Shown here: one piece after another, positions 14,375 to 26,544 of the stretch
How the letters are laid out: the number at the start of each line of letters is the position of its first letter
Position numbering within the stretch: the first letter of the stretch is position 1
Assembly (NCBI RefSeq): GCF_964340395.1
Contig: NC_135570.1
Span: 3,854,822-3,918,821, forward strand
Length of the DNA: 64,000 bases
Reading direction: 5' to 3'
Origin: Glandiceps talaboti
Taxonomy: Eukaryota > Hemichordata > Enteropneusta > Spengelidae
The notes under the pieces: model-generated
Databases searched by the model: none
Told to the model about the DNA's origin: nothing
The model's input: only the letters and a program-made list of their open reading frames with translations
Made by a program: the position numbers and the translations under genes

Positions 14375-15903
14375 CTACAAGAAAGAAACATATAACAAAG
14401 TGATTACTTGCACCAGTATATGCACACACACTAAGTTGTATTTTCACTGATAGAACAAATTTGAAAACATTATCATATACCTTTGAAATGAGAAGTAATA
14501 GTTTCTTGCACATGAACTGCATGATTACATTTACAGTATGATTTTCATGGAAATTTGCTTTTTTGGAGACACAACAGAACCCTGTGCTGTGTTAGTGCCC
14601 GTGTGGATACTCATGGGTACTTGCACTTTTGCTTGCAGTGTTTTCAGCACTTTTCTTTGACTGTAGACAACACTGCAAACGCTTGTGCAAACACCCCAAG
14701 TACACCACAATTGCTCTAACACTGTCATAAACTCAATATCCTTAAATTATTACCATCTGGTTTGATTACTTCACTAATATCAAACACTGAAAATATCATT
14801 TTAAATAAATTTTGTTCTTTTCAATTTTTTTTTGTTCATCAGCTTGGTATATAATGCACAAGCAGTTAAAAGTTATTTAGCATTGAGCTTTTGATCTATC
14901 TTGGTCGAAGATCCTCATCAGAATGACAGTTACAACTGATTATGTAGATGTTAGGTAGTCTCGGTTACCCAGACTCTGTCACTGCTGGGGGCTCGCCTAT
15001 GAGAACTCCCCAAGCCAGAGTCTGGGAAAAGCGTGTCCCAACTCGCCCATAAAGGAACTAGCTCCTAGAACAGTGCATGCTGGGGATACTTGAAGTCCAA
15101 CATTGCAGGCTGAATGATTTAGGTACCTTCGTGACAGGTTATCACTTCTCAAGCAAGTGATACACAACAAACAGCCCCCCACCCCTCCCCCCCATTTGTT
15201 ATGACTTGGAAGCAGTGTACTGTGTGACTTAATTCTGGCACGGGATAGTTGAAACGGGGTTTCCCTGGGTTGTCTCATAGAAGAGCCCCCAATGGTGATA
15301 GTCTGGGTAACCGAAACTAGATGTTAGGTAGTTCTTTGGTCTGCTTGTGCATTGTAGGTCAAATTATATATATATATATCATACAATTGTAAATTGACAG
15401 GTACACATGTTATTCTGCTAATCCAAAGGATTAAACCACTTTCACGGAAGGATTGCTGTATTTTTCAACAAGTAACAAGAAACGAAAAATTGCACAACAG
15501 CTAACTTGATGGGATGTCAATAACTACTAGACGCCACAGAGTGGATAAAAAAATAAAGGAAAAAATTCCAATTCAGTTGAATGATCCTGTCGATTCATCA
15601 TATAAATCACATGAAAGGCAGCCATATGATTGATATTAGTAATTATGTATTTTTGTATAATAGTAATTTGAAAATGAAATTATTAATAAACTGGAAATTT
15701 TCTGTAATTTGCAAATTAGTAAATACAAATAGATATTCTGCCAATCACTGACTGTATCTCAAAATGGTGATGACAAATTACCTTCTGTTTAACAAATTGG
15801 GGATGAGTCAGAGCTACTGACCTCTCACCTTTAACCTTTGACACCATTACTGTAAAATTCTATTTTTAGGTATTTAGTAGTTGGGATTTTATAGTATACT
15901 TAC
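14375..15903 (-). other. Intron between exons 8 and 9
   Basis: Contains the 358-bp inverted-repeat element at 14960-15317 and a short (TA)n at about 15367-15380. The remainder is AT-rich with no recognised content. Confidence 0.8.
14945..15332. mobile_element. Inverted-repeat transposon with perfect 15-bp target duplication
   Basis: TAGATGTTAGGTAGT occurs at 14945-14959 and again at 15318-15332. Between them, the ends CTCGGTTACCCAGAC (from 14960) and GTCTGGGTAACCGAAAC (to 15317) are inverted repeats of about 45 bp with roughly 80% match, continuing inward to GGGGGCTC and TATGAGA. The 358-bp interior is GC-richer than its surroundings and encodes no recognisable protein. The element is non-autonomous. 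A 15-bp duplication does not fit the usual DNA-transposon superfamilies, so I leave the class open. Confidence 0.75.
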
Positions 15904-15981
15904 GCATTTCTGACATTATCCCTGTCTGAGTCTCCCTTGGCACCGAGTCCGTCAACTTGACCTGCTACTTGAAGGAAGGAT
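15904..15981 (-). CDS. PRKG1: PKG visible exon 8: CNB-B C-helix and linker to kinase
   Basis: Residues 233-258 plus two bases of codon 259 (78 nt, phase 2 to 2). The acceptor is TTCAG and the donor GTAAGT. It begins E-S-F-L-Q-V-A-G and continues as a Gly/Asp/Arg-rich hydrophilic stretch (243-257). It fits only by position, length, phase and the D-R-E-S-F junction; the rest is divergent, as this linker is in all PKGs. Vertebrate PRKG1 and Drosophila foraging have a Tyr in this helix that caps the bound cGMP. No aromatic residue is seen here after Phe235. Confidence 0.88.
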
Positions 15982-16885
<904 letters not shown>

Positions 16886-16957
16886 TCTCTGTCGATAACC
16901 AAGCAGCTGACTCCTTGCCTATCAGCAGCTATGACATTGGCATTACGAACATCTTCA
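16886..16957 (-). CDS. PRKG1: PKG visible exon 7: CNB-B cassette end
   Basis: Residues 209-232 plus two bases of codon 233 (72 nt, phase 2 to 2). The acceptor is TTTTAG and the donor GTAAGT. It encodes E-D-V-R-N-A-N-V-I-A-A (210-220) and the closing strand G-V-S-C-L-V-I-D-R (224-232). Arg213 is the phosphate ligand. The next residue, Asn214 (codon AAT), replaces the Thr of PRKG1/foraging and the Ser of PRKG2 that selects cGMP. The change is a clean single-residue difference inside a perfectly kept motif, so it is not a frame or splicing artefact. Confidence 0.95.
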
Positions 16958-17336
16958 CTAAAAGAAAGAGAAAGAGACACTTCGTATTAGTCCAAAATGG
17001 CTGATATAATTTTTTCAGCAGTTGACAATCACATCATCTCAATGTTTTGAACAAGAATTCATGTGGAAATATTATGACTAACTGTATTAAATTGTACAAG
17101 CTTTCACAGGCTGATACCAAATTATCAAATTTGGGGTAATAGAGGTGACTATGTTCTTTGCGTGATAATTTTCAATGCGAGAGATTTGTAACTTCGATTT
17201 CAACTTTGAACCTAACTGTGTTCACATTATTAATATTCATGAAGTATTTGTCAGCTGAATCTATGACCGGCTACATTATACATATTTAGTATATAACGAT
17301 GCACAGTCTGTATTTTTATGGTTTTTTATCACTATA

Positions 17337-17704
17337 CAAAAAGTCATATTTGACCATGTCACCCGAGGTAAATCTTGAGCAGAGGATGTGTAAATGTGAT
17401 GAGTATGAGATGAAGTTCCACCTTTGACTTAATTTACACCCCAGTGATCTCTCCTGAGGAATGTACACAGTCAAAAGTGGTATGGCGTCTTGTACTACTG
17501 GTACCCCGGACAGAGATGGTGGTTAGGTGGGTCACAGGTAGGGTAAAGGTTGGGTACAGGTGGGTAAAGGTTGGGTACAGATGGGTAAAGGTTGGGTAAA
17601 GGTAGGGTAAAGGTGGGTAAAGGTTGGGTAAAGGTGGGTAAAGGTTGGGTACAGGTTGGGTAAAGGTGGGTAAAGGTTGGGTAAAGGTGGGTAAATAGGA
17701 CTTT
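17337..17704. repeat. Dispersed repeat copy containing an expanded G-rich minisatellite
   Basis: The outer parts match, in inverted orientation, the sequence at 29671-29897 (shared words AAAAGTCATATTTGACCAT, GAGGATGTGTAAATGTG, TGAGATGAAGTTCCACCTTTG, CAGTCAAAAGTGGTA). Between GTCACAGGTA and the AGGACTT end, this copy has about 175 bp of GGTAGGGTAAA / GGTTGGGTACA / GGTGGGTAAA units (17522-17698). The other copy has a single GGTAGAGTAAA. The G-rich strand is the plus strand. Confidence 0.85.
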
Positions 17705-18231
17705 TCGTGAAGTGTATGGTTTCCAATATTTGAAAGAGAAGGTTGTTTTAGTCAATGTAGTTCTCTAAAATTCACAATAAAAGTTGAGTTTGCAGTATCA
17801 CTAAAAACAATCTCAGTCCTTTCCTTACTGACCAGTAAGTCTCAAAAAAAGTGAGACAAATGCTCTATAAAGTGTAAGTATTTGAAATTCTGATTTATTT
17901 TGACAACTTTACTCTTTTTTTCATTAATGATATCTTCTTAGTATAGGGAAGCTTTTAAGACAAAAACTCCAAAAGTATTGAACAAGAACGACTATGTACC
18001 CATAAAGGTGTGGTAGATTTTGATGCAAATTGTCCAAATTATCATTGAGATTGGTTTTATCAATTGAATTATGTCGTGTAGTATGTTCTAATGTTTGTAT
18101 CAAAGGAAACTCTAATGGAGCGTGTCAAGTCTGATATAAATCAGCTGCTAGGTGAAATTCAACAAAAAAGAGCACTTAACAGAACAGAATAATTTACAGG
18201 TTTTCTTTGTAGGTCTGCTAAACACTTATTG

Positions 18232-18420
18232 AAATCACTTTTGAGAAAAGTAAGGTGTCAAATAAAATAACTCCCAAAAAAATTTCAAAATCACTTTTGA
18301 GAAAAGTAAGGTGCACTAAATAACATAACTGCCAAAAAATTTCAAAATCACTTTTGAGAAAAGGATTTGCACTAAATAAAATAACGGTTAAAAAATTTCT
18401 AAATCACTTTTGAGAAAAAT
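18232..18420. repeat. 56-bp tandem repeat, four copies
   Basis: AAATCACTTTTGAGAAAA recurs at about 18232, 18288, 18345 and 18401. Between the copies lie diverged AAATAAAATAAC...AAAAAATTTC segments. Confidence 0.85.
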
Positions 18421-18891
18421 AATTTGTTATTCATTTCAAATTTCGTAAAGGAAAATGCAGTCAACTGTTTTTTTCATTTTCCCCAGTTACTAATAGTTTC
18501 TCAAGGGCTTAGAGTTCACCTGGTTTTTTTGCAATCACTAAGGTCACTATTTCACACAAAAAAACACAGACGTGTTCAAACATTTCTTATTGAAATAAAG
18601 AGTGAAAAAACTCAGTGACTTGAGGAGTGAAATAACTCAAAAACAAACATTAGCAAATTTTTAAAAATATTTTGATAAAAAAGTAGATTGTCAAATAGAA
18701 TAACTCACAGACAGAAAATTTCAAAAATTTCAAAATTTCAAAAACGCAAAAATATGACAAGGATGTGACCTTAAAGGTCTGTGTTGCATAAGTATGAGCT
18801 CATAAAAGAAATACCAGACAAACAAACATATAAACAAATGCCTTCAATATCCTGGAATAAACAAAGTCATCATTTTGTCTTTTCTACTTAC

Positions 18892-18986
18892 CCATGAAGT
18901 GCCTTCTCACCAAAGTAATCACCCCGTTTCAATGTTTTGACAACTTTGATATCAGTACCACCTGTACTCCTTTGGGTCACTTGGCA
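18892..18986 (-). CDS. PRKG1: PKG visible exon 6: CNB-B beta strands to the start of its cassette
   Basis: Residues 178-208 plus two bases of codon 209. The acceptor is TTACAG (phase 0) and the donor GTAAGT (phase 2). It starts with a variable loop (residues 181-189, rich in T, S and G) that differs between all PKGs. Then come I-K-V-V-K-T-L (190-196) and the cassette start G-D-Y-F-G-E-K-A-L-H-G (199-209), with Glu204 as the ribose ligand. The residue before Thr195 is Lys. PRKG1 and Drosophila foraging have Arg here, a guanine contact in PKG I structures; PRKG2 also has Lys. Confidence 0.95.
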
Positions 18987-19679
18987 CTGTAAACAAACAT
19001 CAAACAAACATAAACATGTATAATTTTCATTTTAAACTAATATAATCATCATGTATAAGTTTGACATACCGGTAACTAAAATTAGACATGTTTATTTTGT
19101 ATGTCAGAAATGCCACCTACATTTCTTCTCTTTTTTTATAAATTACTAGTTTTATCCATACAAGATTTCTTTTTTAACATTTTTTTGAACATTTCAAAGT
19201 TGTCTGCAATTTCATCATTCATCTGAATAGAATTTGTGGTAACATATGATGTCACTGTTCTTAACCGTAAAATTGTTGTTGTTGATAAATGACAGTTGAG
19301 TAATAAAGTTCGATAAAGTTCCATTTGCTATCATTTTTCTTTTGACACTATTTGAATCATAGGTATGCAAAAAGTGAAAACTCAAAGAGTGACAAATAAA
19401 TTTTTGCCAATTTTAGTGATCTTTTTCTTCCGAACGTGTAGAACATTTAATTTTTTTTCCCCCTATTTTCGTTTGTCTTTTAGTTGTTTGTACCTATTTT
19501 TGTTGTATACCCATGGATGTCATTAATCTTAAAAGTAGCAGGTAAATTGGGCAAGAAGGCAGTAAAACCTATGAGAGAGACCAGTGGATATGCCTAGTAA
19601 TGGATACATAGTGGTTGATTCAAGAATTAATAACCAGAAACTCCTGAAAATGTAGCCAGCAAGAAATTGTGGAGTAGGC

Positions 19680-19919
19680 GGTAGATTTTGCCGGCTGCCG
19701 GACCTTATCTACATCCCTGTAAACCTATCGGCATTTCTACGGTTTGGTTTCTTGAGTGTAAGTATTTATAGTCCTTGTATACTTGGTATTAGTGCCATTT
19801 ATATTTCTAATTTTACTTTTAATATCCTAGATATATTAGTACTGTAGTGCCACTTTATCACTAAGTACAAATAAAAGATATCATATCATATCATATCATA
19901 TCATATCATATCATATCAA
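19680..19919 (+). mobile_element. Probable retroelement 3' end with (TATCA)n tail
   Basis: Sequence ending in ACAAATAAAAGA is followed by about eight TATCA units (19878-19919). A pentanucleotide tail after an A-rich end is typical of non-LTR retroelement or SINE 3' ends. The 5' limit is not defined and no reverse transcriptase remnant is seen. Confidence 0.4.
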
Positions 19920-21704
19920 GTATAAATAAAGTGAGAATGAATTTGATGATCCTTTCAGTTACTCATTATCTTGGCTAAAAAAAAAAACACTTTGAAAATG
20001 AACTTGAGTATGTCATTTCATTCATGCAGTAACGGAAATTGGATGTACCACAATAATAGATTCCCTTCTCCCTTACCTAGCAACCTCAATTACTGTTACA
20101 AACAATTTATCTTACTAATGAAACAGGTCAAAATAACAAAATATCTAACATTGAAGTTTTTATCAACTCTGGATGTGATTTAGAAGTGTTTCATTTACCA
20201 AGTGTAGATCAATGGCAAGAAAGGTAATAGTTTAAACAAAACTGAACAAGATGAACTGTCAACAGCCTAGATTCCAGGCTTTTACCCTTAACTTTCTCAC
20301 AGAACAAGTACTACTTGCATTTCACTTTCACGAAGCTACTGCCAAAAATTGGGTGTGAATTCATAGTGGGTTTCAAATTTACCTCACTGTGTGAGATGAC
20401 GTTGTCGTTGTAATGTCATGTGATTAGAATCAATGAGGAGATGTGCAATGACCTAAACACATTATTACCATATTCAAATTATGGTGAGCACAAAACAACA
20501 CACAAAGTGATAAATTTCATGTTGGACTTTAATAGACGTATAGGAGTTGCAATGGGGACTGAGTACTCCTGCTTGCAAACGGTGTATGGGATGCAATACT
20601 GACTATATCCCTCAACATAGTCCTGCAAAAAACAATGTAACCAGCCTATTACGACTGCGCCAGTAAACTGCCTTCGCACCAATTACAAAAGAATTACATA
20701 CCCAGTGATTAAATATTAGCAATGGATTTAATTTGTACTCATTTCGCATCTCTTTGATGATAGTAGTCGCTGTTAAGATCACAAAAAGTGAACTTTTCCA
20801 GTTCGAACAGTAATTTTAAACATCCTACTACACAAACGCCACAATATTTGATTGTGACATCCAATATGGCATCGTACGTAAAATGGAAGCTCTGAAATTA
20901 GGGTTGAACTTGTGATTTTGAGATTTTTAGTCATCTGAACTGGGACTTTTGAAGTCATGGCAAGGAAAAGTTACTAAATAGTTCATTTATTGCTAATATT
21001 TGACCACTGGGCATGTTAATTCTTTAGTTACCAGCATTTTTGGTAAGCCCAGGTTGTCTCTTTGCAGGACGGAGAAGGCAAGGACAATTGTCAGAATCGA
21101 GTCCCTTATCACTCTGAGCTACTGGTATTTGAAATCCTTCTCAAATGTTAGGTTTGAATGTGAAACCATTAGCATCATTCTAGGCAAGAGTTGTGAGTAC
21201 TAGCTAACCTAAATCAACTACATGCATAGAATCTAGGCTATGTACTAGTAAATAAATGAAGCAAAGGCCATTAAAAAATACCATTAAAACAAGTTTGTGA
21301 TTTCATTTGGATATCATGTAATTTTGATGTACATGTAACAATGACAAAGATGTCAAACTGAGTCAAACTGACCTCTCACATGACCCCTTGTCTTTCTGTA
21401 AATGCAAATTCTAAAGACTACATCCATGTTGCAAATCAGAGTCACTCAAAATACATTAATTTGGTGACAGACTGAAAAATTGATTCGCCCTCAAATCCCA
21501 GGAGTTCGTATCCTTGGAAATTACATGGAATATTGAATGGAAAAGTGTTTTTTTTTTTCATTTTGTAGCTCGATAGTTTGATTTGTATAGACAGAATGAA
21601 ATCATAAACAACATACATGAATTTTGAATATTTCAATTTGCTTTCTCTCGATATTTCCCTTTTCAAAAGACATCAAATCCATTTTTCTACAAAATTCACT
21701 CAAA

Positions 21705-22105
21705 TGACAGATTTCTAATGAAGATAACTTTTGACATATCTCAATTTGTTCAACCATATACGTGGTGGTGGAGAAAAATACATCACAGTTACTTTAAAAG
21801 GCTACAGAATCACTTATCAGCCAATCAAGTACCAGATTTTTCATGAAGATAACCTTTGACACCAGCTCAAGTTTGTCCAATCATATACGTGGAGACATTA
21901 ACTTAGGCTACAGAATCCCTCATTTGCCAATCAAGTACCAGATTTCTGATGAAGATAACCTTTGACACTCAAGTTTGTCCAATCACATACGTGGAGACAT
22001 TAACTTAGGCTACAGAATCCATCATTAGCCAATCAAGTACCAGATTTCTGATGAAAATAACCTTTGACACTCAAGTTTGCCCAATCACATACACAGAGAC
22101 AAATC
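21705..22105. repeat. Diverged ~70-130 bp tandem repeat, four units
   Basis: Four units share GATGAAGATAACCTTTGACA, CAAGTTTGTCCAATCA, TATACGTGGAGACATTAAC, GGCTACAGAATC and GCCAATCAAGTACCAGATTT. The later two are most alike, the first is most diverged. Confidence 0.85.
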
Positions 22106-22347
22106 GATCACAAAAATAAGAATAGAAAACTCTATGGGAGAAAAAAAGATTGATGATTTCCTTGATCATTAAATTTCTCATTTATATTTCAACAGAATGC
22201 TTTCACATGGCAAAAGTTTGGAGAGAATTGAAGAAAATTTCTCCCCAAGGCACTTTCTATCTTAACCCTTTTGATCACTTAGGGAGAGGTACCATATGAT
22301 GTATGATAATGCAGGCATGGAAAGATTACATAACAAGATATCCTTAC

Positions 22348-22425
22348 CTTCCCTTTGTTGATAATATAGAATGTATCTCCTCTTGCTCCCTGTCTTACGA
22401 TGCATTCACCATCATCATAATATGT
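22348..22425 (-). CDS. PRKG1: PKG visible exon 5: CNB-B first beta strands
   Basis: Residues 152-177 exactly (78 nt, phase 0 to 0), between an acceptor CACTAG and a donor GTAAGG. It encodes [13 protein letters not shown] (152-164) and [12 protein letters not shown] (165-176). These are the beta strands and R-G-D-T turn that form the base of the site-B barrel in all PKGs. A Cys sits at residue 159, where most relatives have Tyr or Asp. An in-frame exon of this size could be skipped without shifting the frame, but I see no sequence evidence that it is. Confidence 0.95.
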
Positions 22426-22793
22426 CTAGTGTTAAAAACAAAAATATTCATGGTTAAGATAAATTTTTGCTTAAAATTTTTTTCTACATTTATTTTAATC
22501 AGTTGGTTCAAATGTGATCTTTTAGCCCATTCTCAGTCTCTCAGGTTTTTGAATTCATTATTTCCCATCAAAATACAAAATCCCAAATCGCCTAGATTCT
22601 AGGCTACCTATAATAGCTCCAAGTAGTAGTTCATACCACTTTGAAAACACAGAAGAAAACTGCTGTCGATACTACATCACTTATTTTTTACTTATTATGT
22701 CTTATTCATTTTGGTAGTCAATTCTATTTTGAACTTGCAACTTTGTACCAGAAAAGAAGTAAATAATTTTTTCCCCAATACAATCACTAAAAA

Positions 22794-22854
<61 letters not shown>

Positions 22855-22879
22855 GAAGGAAACAAACAAACAAACAAAC
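22426..22879 (-). other. Intron between exons 4 and 5, with (GACA)n
   Basis: A 454-nt intron. A (GACA)n tract at 22796-22850, followed by (AAAC)n, lies immediately past the exon 4 donor; nothing else recognised. Confidence 0.85.
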
Positions 22880-22943
22880 CTCTTCTAAAATGTCAGCTGT
22901 TTTGTTCAATGACTCCTCTGGAAGCTCCTTGAATGTTGGCACA
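22880..22943 (-). CDS. PRKG1: PKG visible exon 4: start of CNB-B
   Basis: Residues 130-151, a 64-nt exon. It enters in phase 2 after TTACAG and ends in phase 0 at a donor reading GTTTGT, weaker than its neighbours. The intron continues directly into an (AAAC/GTTT)n and (GACA/TGTC)n microsatellite, so the donor is part of the repeat tract edge. It encodes V-P-T-F-K-E-L-P-E-E-S-L-N-K followed by A-D-I-L-E-E, the N-terminal helices of the second cyclic-nucleotide site. The identification is firm because it joins in frame on both sides and aligns without gaps to the family. Confidence 0.93.
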
Positions 22944-23119
22944 CTGTAAAAAACAATGAAAATAAAAGAACATATAATTTTAGAGTCAGTTTATACGCAG
23001 TGCACTTTTCAACTTAATTCAAGTAAGTTAGAGCTTAGTCCAATTTCTCATATTTCATGTCTTTGAGATTGTACAAATCAAGATAGGTAGAAGGCACAAG
23101 TCATATTATCATATTAATA

Positions 23120-23265
23120 TTGTAGGTCAAAGGTCAAGAAATGTACAAAAAGTATGGTGTCCCCTAGCTTAGCATTATATTTACATAATATGTCAAAGGT
23201 CAATAAAAGTACACAAAGTACAGTTTCCTATTAGTTTAGCATTATAGTTACATAATTCTGCATAT
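23120..23265. repeat. Tandem duplication with nuclear-receptor-like direct repeat
   Basis: Two diverged copies share GTCAAAGGTCAA, GTACA, TTTAGCATTATA and TTACATAAT. The first copy carries AGGTCAAAGGTCA at 23124-23136, a perfect DR1 match. Confidence 0.7.
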
Positions 23266-24800
23266 CTATATCAAATTTTACATAACTAATAAATAGAGAA
23301 AAAAAACGTAAAATAAAATCAAGTCAAAATAAACATTTTTTTTATTTTTTAGAATTGATCATCAGTATGGGATTCAAGCACTCTTTGAAGAGCAAAGTCA
23401 CGACAAAAAGTTCAGTTTCGTTTTTATAGAATTTCAACTGTGTATAGTGATTCATTGGTTTAAATTTTAATATTTACACAAACAAACTACCATGAGAGTA
23501 TTGACCCTGCCAATGCTGGTGAACCATCAATACGAATTTGAAATTCGAGCTTTTAAGAAATAATTGGTGATGTCGTAAGAAATTTGAGTTCTGCTGTTGA
23601 CTTCAAGAAATCCAACAACTGTTTAGAATTTCAGGCAGGTGATCAGCTCACGAATTATTAATGAGATACACAGGAAATCAAATCTTGTCAAGGTTCACAG
23701 CTGTTCAAATTTGTAACTTGAAGAAACAAAGTGATGTGCATATGTACCATATGATATATCACCTTTGTGCCAGGTTTGAATGAAATTGGATATCGCATGT
23801 CAGAGAAAAGATCATGTATTACGCATGCATGTATGAACAGAGCCCATTGTAATAACTCCTCCCCCCTCCCCCCATCCCCAAGGGGCTAATAAGTTTGACT
23901 TTTTCAAAATGCTTAGTAAACAAATATTTTGTCTGTTAAAAGATTAGTCCAATCCTATCTTGTTTTCTTCTCACCCTACCCCCTTTGATTTAAAACAGCA
24001 AACCCTACAGCTATAAAACAAGGTTATGTCCTACACCAATACTAAGTGGATTTCGTTGTACAGGAAACATCTCTAATTTATCTCACAAAGACAATCTTTA
24101 GAAAAAACCAAACACATTAAATGCAACTTTTTGATTTTATTTTCAAAAGACCTGATAACACACAAGGAGAAAATTGGCATCAGGGACACCTAATAGCCAA
24201 GTGAAGGAAAGGCCACAATATAGAAACTGTTCAGACAAAAAACGAATACAGACTACCCGATAAGAAAATGGTGATTAGAAATCTGCACAAAATGACAAGT
24301 TAACGAGTACTTCTTTAGTGTATTTAAAATGTATTCATTAAAGAGACTAACGATCTCTCTCGGCTATTAAGTAAATGGGGCCCCTGTTTCTTCTCAGCAG
24401 TAATTTAATTCCAGTCTGAAAAACATTTCAATTTCATGATTGGAATATTTAAGTTTTGTGATTATACATTTCGAAAAGGTATCTTATGTATTTTCAAAAA
24501 ATATGTGAGATGTTTGTCAAACTAATAAATTTGGATTCAAATAAATTATCTACACAATTCATTAAAAATAAAATACACAGCTGTCAAAATCTCACGGAAG
24601 AAGGCCACATTAGGACACATACATTTCAGATTGTGAATATTTTAATGTGTAACAATTTTGTGCCCAAAATCATCAAATTTTTGCCAGATTTTTTTACAAT
24701 TTGATTACGACACCAAAAAAATTTCCGATTACGTTTGACACTTTGATGAGCAAACATGAACTTACTGCTGAAAAATATAATGACAGCAAAAAATACATAC

Positions 24801-24913
24801 TGTTTTGTCGGTAAATTTTTTAGGAGGTAATCCCCTTCTCTGGTGCTGCTGTTGTCATCTGTCCTGGTCAAGCAGCAAAATACCCGTTTGCATGCTTTGA
24901 AACAACATAGCAT
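24801..24913 (-). CDS. Candidate alternative first exon with cysteine-rich N terminus
   Basis: An ATG at 24913-24911, with an in-frame TAG three codons upstream, opens 37 codons plus two bases before a donor reading GTATGT (phase 2). Five of the first fourteen residues are Cys (M-L-C-C-F-K-A-C-K-R-V-F-C-C), followed by a polar acidic stretch. Exon 4 of the kinase accepts in phase 2, so splicing would be in frame and give a kinase with CNB-B but no CNB-A. Codon content is GC-richer than the surrounding intron. A TATA-like element lies about 145 nt upstream. No homologue is recognised; it may be a chance frame. Confidence 0.3.
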
Positions 24914-25058
24914 GATATGCTAACATCACCCTCCACTGTACCGCAACATTTAAGCTGATAGTAGCAGATTCCGTGTGTGATTAGAATTTTAATGCACTTA
25001 TGTGGCCTTAGTCTCCCTAGCAATGTAGCAAATGAGATTACTACAAATGAGACATCTC

Positions 25059-25066
25059 TATTTAAA
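25059..25066 (-). promoter_or_regulatory. TATA-like element upstream of the candidate first exon
   Basis: On the minus strand GGGGGTTTAAATAGAG is an A/T box flanked by a G-rich stretch, with an inverted CCAAT-like word (CCATTG) about 25 nt further upstream. It would place a start site near 25030 and a leader of about 120 nt. Pattern match only. Confidence 0.25.
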
Positions 25067-26544
25067 CCCCCTGCCCATACAATGGTATAGTCTACATCTT
25101 CAGAAAATATAAACCTAACTTTGCAAAAATCAGTAAAAAATATTGGTACAAAATATCAGAATACAACAATGACAAATGAAATCTAAATTTGAAAGATGAA
25201 ATCTGAATCTACCTATAGAAAATATGAATGATAAAAAATCTTATGAATATTCATATATGTAATTTGCGTATTTACACCTCTGAAATATTTTAGTTCACAA
25301 AAGAGCTTTATATAAATTATAACATCAGTATCAATGAAAGAATTAAGTGAGATTTTTCTTTTCATTTTTTTTTCAATCCCTTCAAAATTTGAGTAGTACT
25401 TACAGTCACAGCTGCAACACATTTTCTGTATTTGAAGAGTTTTATTTTGTGAGTAATAACATGCAAAATGTCACAAATACGTGAAAATAACTTACTCAGC
25501 GACATTTTTTTTGATGACACATCACCATATTTTTAAATTGTATTTAACTAATATTTGCGCTGGCATTGCATTTTTAATTCTTTCTTTTAATTTCATTTTC
25601 AATTCTTTCACTTTCATAATTTTGTTTCACACATTTTTTTTTTAAATTTGAATTTCTCTTTGCACTAATTTCTAAGTCATTTTTTTCAATCAAATCTGAC
25701 AGAAAGATTAAGTACTGACATTGCAGATTATAATTTTTGATCAATTCTTTTCATTTCAACAGTGATTTTTTTTTATGACAATGAATGTTCATGGACTCTG
25801 GGTTCCTAGTTAGTAATGAAAATTTCTACTCAGAGTCAAAAAAAATCCTCTGAAACAAATCCTATTTTTTTACTTTTACGTATTTTTTCAGAAATGTCAC
25901 ATTTGTGTTTCAAATCTCTCTAAAACACATTCAACAATTTCTTTATGTTTATTACCTGATGTTACACAAAAATTAAATCATAATTTTTTTTCCAAATATT
26001 GTAATTTTTTTATTTTAATTTTATAAATATTTAATATAATTTTTGTGTCGTGAATTGCTACCAGCAACTTTATTTTGTAAACAGTACACATAATGTAAAC
26101 AAAACCACATATTTTGAATGAATTCCAAAATATTGTAATAAATATAGTTAAAAAGTCATATTTTTATCAAATTCTGTATTCTAAACCAAACAACTAAAAT
26201 CATAAATGAGCTGTGATAGATTTCTACCCACATCAAATGACCATAATCTTCTGCTTTTTGCTGTGTAATTAAAAAGTGACTATTTTTGGGACAGCAACAG
26301 CTGGCTGGTTTCTGACCTCATAATGCAGACCAGATGGGCATGAAAAATCTTTTAATAAAACTCTTTACATTAGAATATCACTTTATGGCATAACCCACCC
26401 TCACTGTCCAAGCTGTGACATCAACATTGCACAGGACAATATACACAGATAATAAAAACAGGTAGCATTCTATAGTTTACCAGGACCTACACTTTGTTTT
26501 GTATTTCTGTTACCTTTCTTGTTTCAGAGTAGTAAAATCCTTAC

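Larger units (their letters stand above)
16958..18891 (-). other. Intron between exons 6 and 7
   Basis: Holds a dispersed repeat copy with an internal G-rich minisatellite (17337-17704) and a 56-bp tandem repeat (18232-18420). The rest is AT-rich, without recognised genes. Confidence 0.8.
18987..22347 (-). other. Intron between exons 5 and 6
   Basis: A 3.4-kb intron with a probable retroelement tail (about 19680-19919) and a diverged ~120-bp repeat (21705-22105). No protein-coding sequence was recognised on either strand. Confidence 0.75.
22944..26544 (-). other. Intron between exons 3 and 4
   Basis: 3.6 kb, very AT-rich between 25440 and 26270. It holds an 85-bp near tandem duplication (23120-23265) whose first copy contains a perfect direct repeat AGGTCAAAGGTCA. 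It also holds the candidate alternative first exon at 24801-24913. Confidence 0.75.

Noticed and set aside
17522-17698. Telomere-like G-rich repeat
   Set aside because: Units are GGGTAAAGGTT-like, not a telomeric hexamer, and are explained by expansion inside a dispersed repeat.
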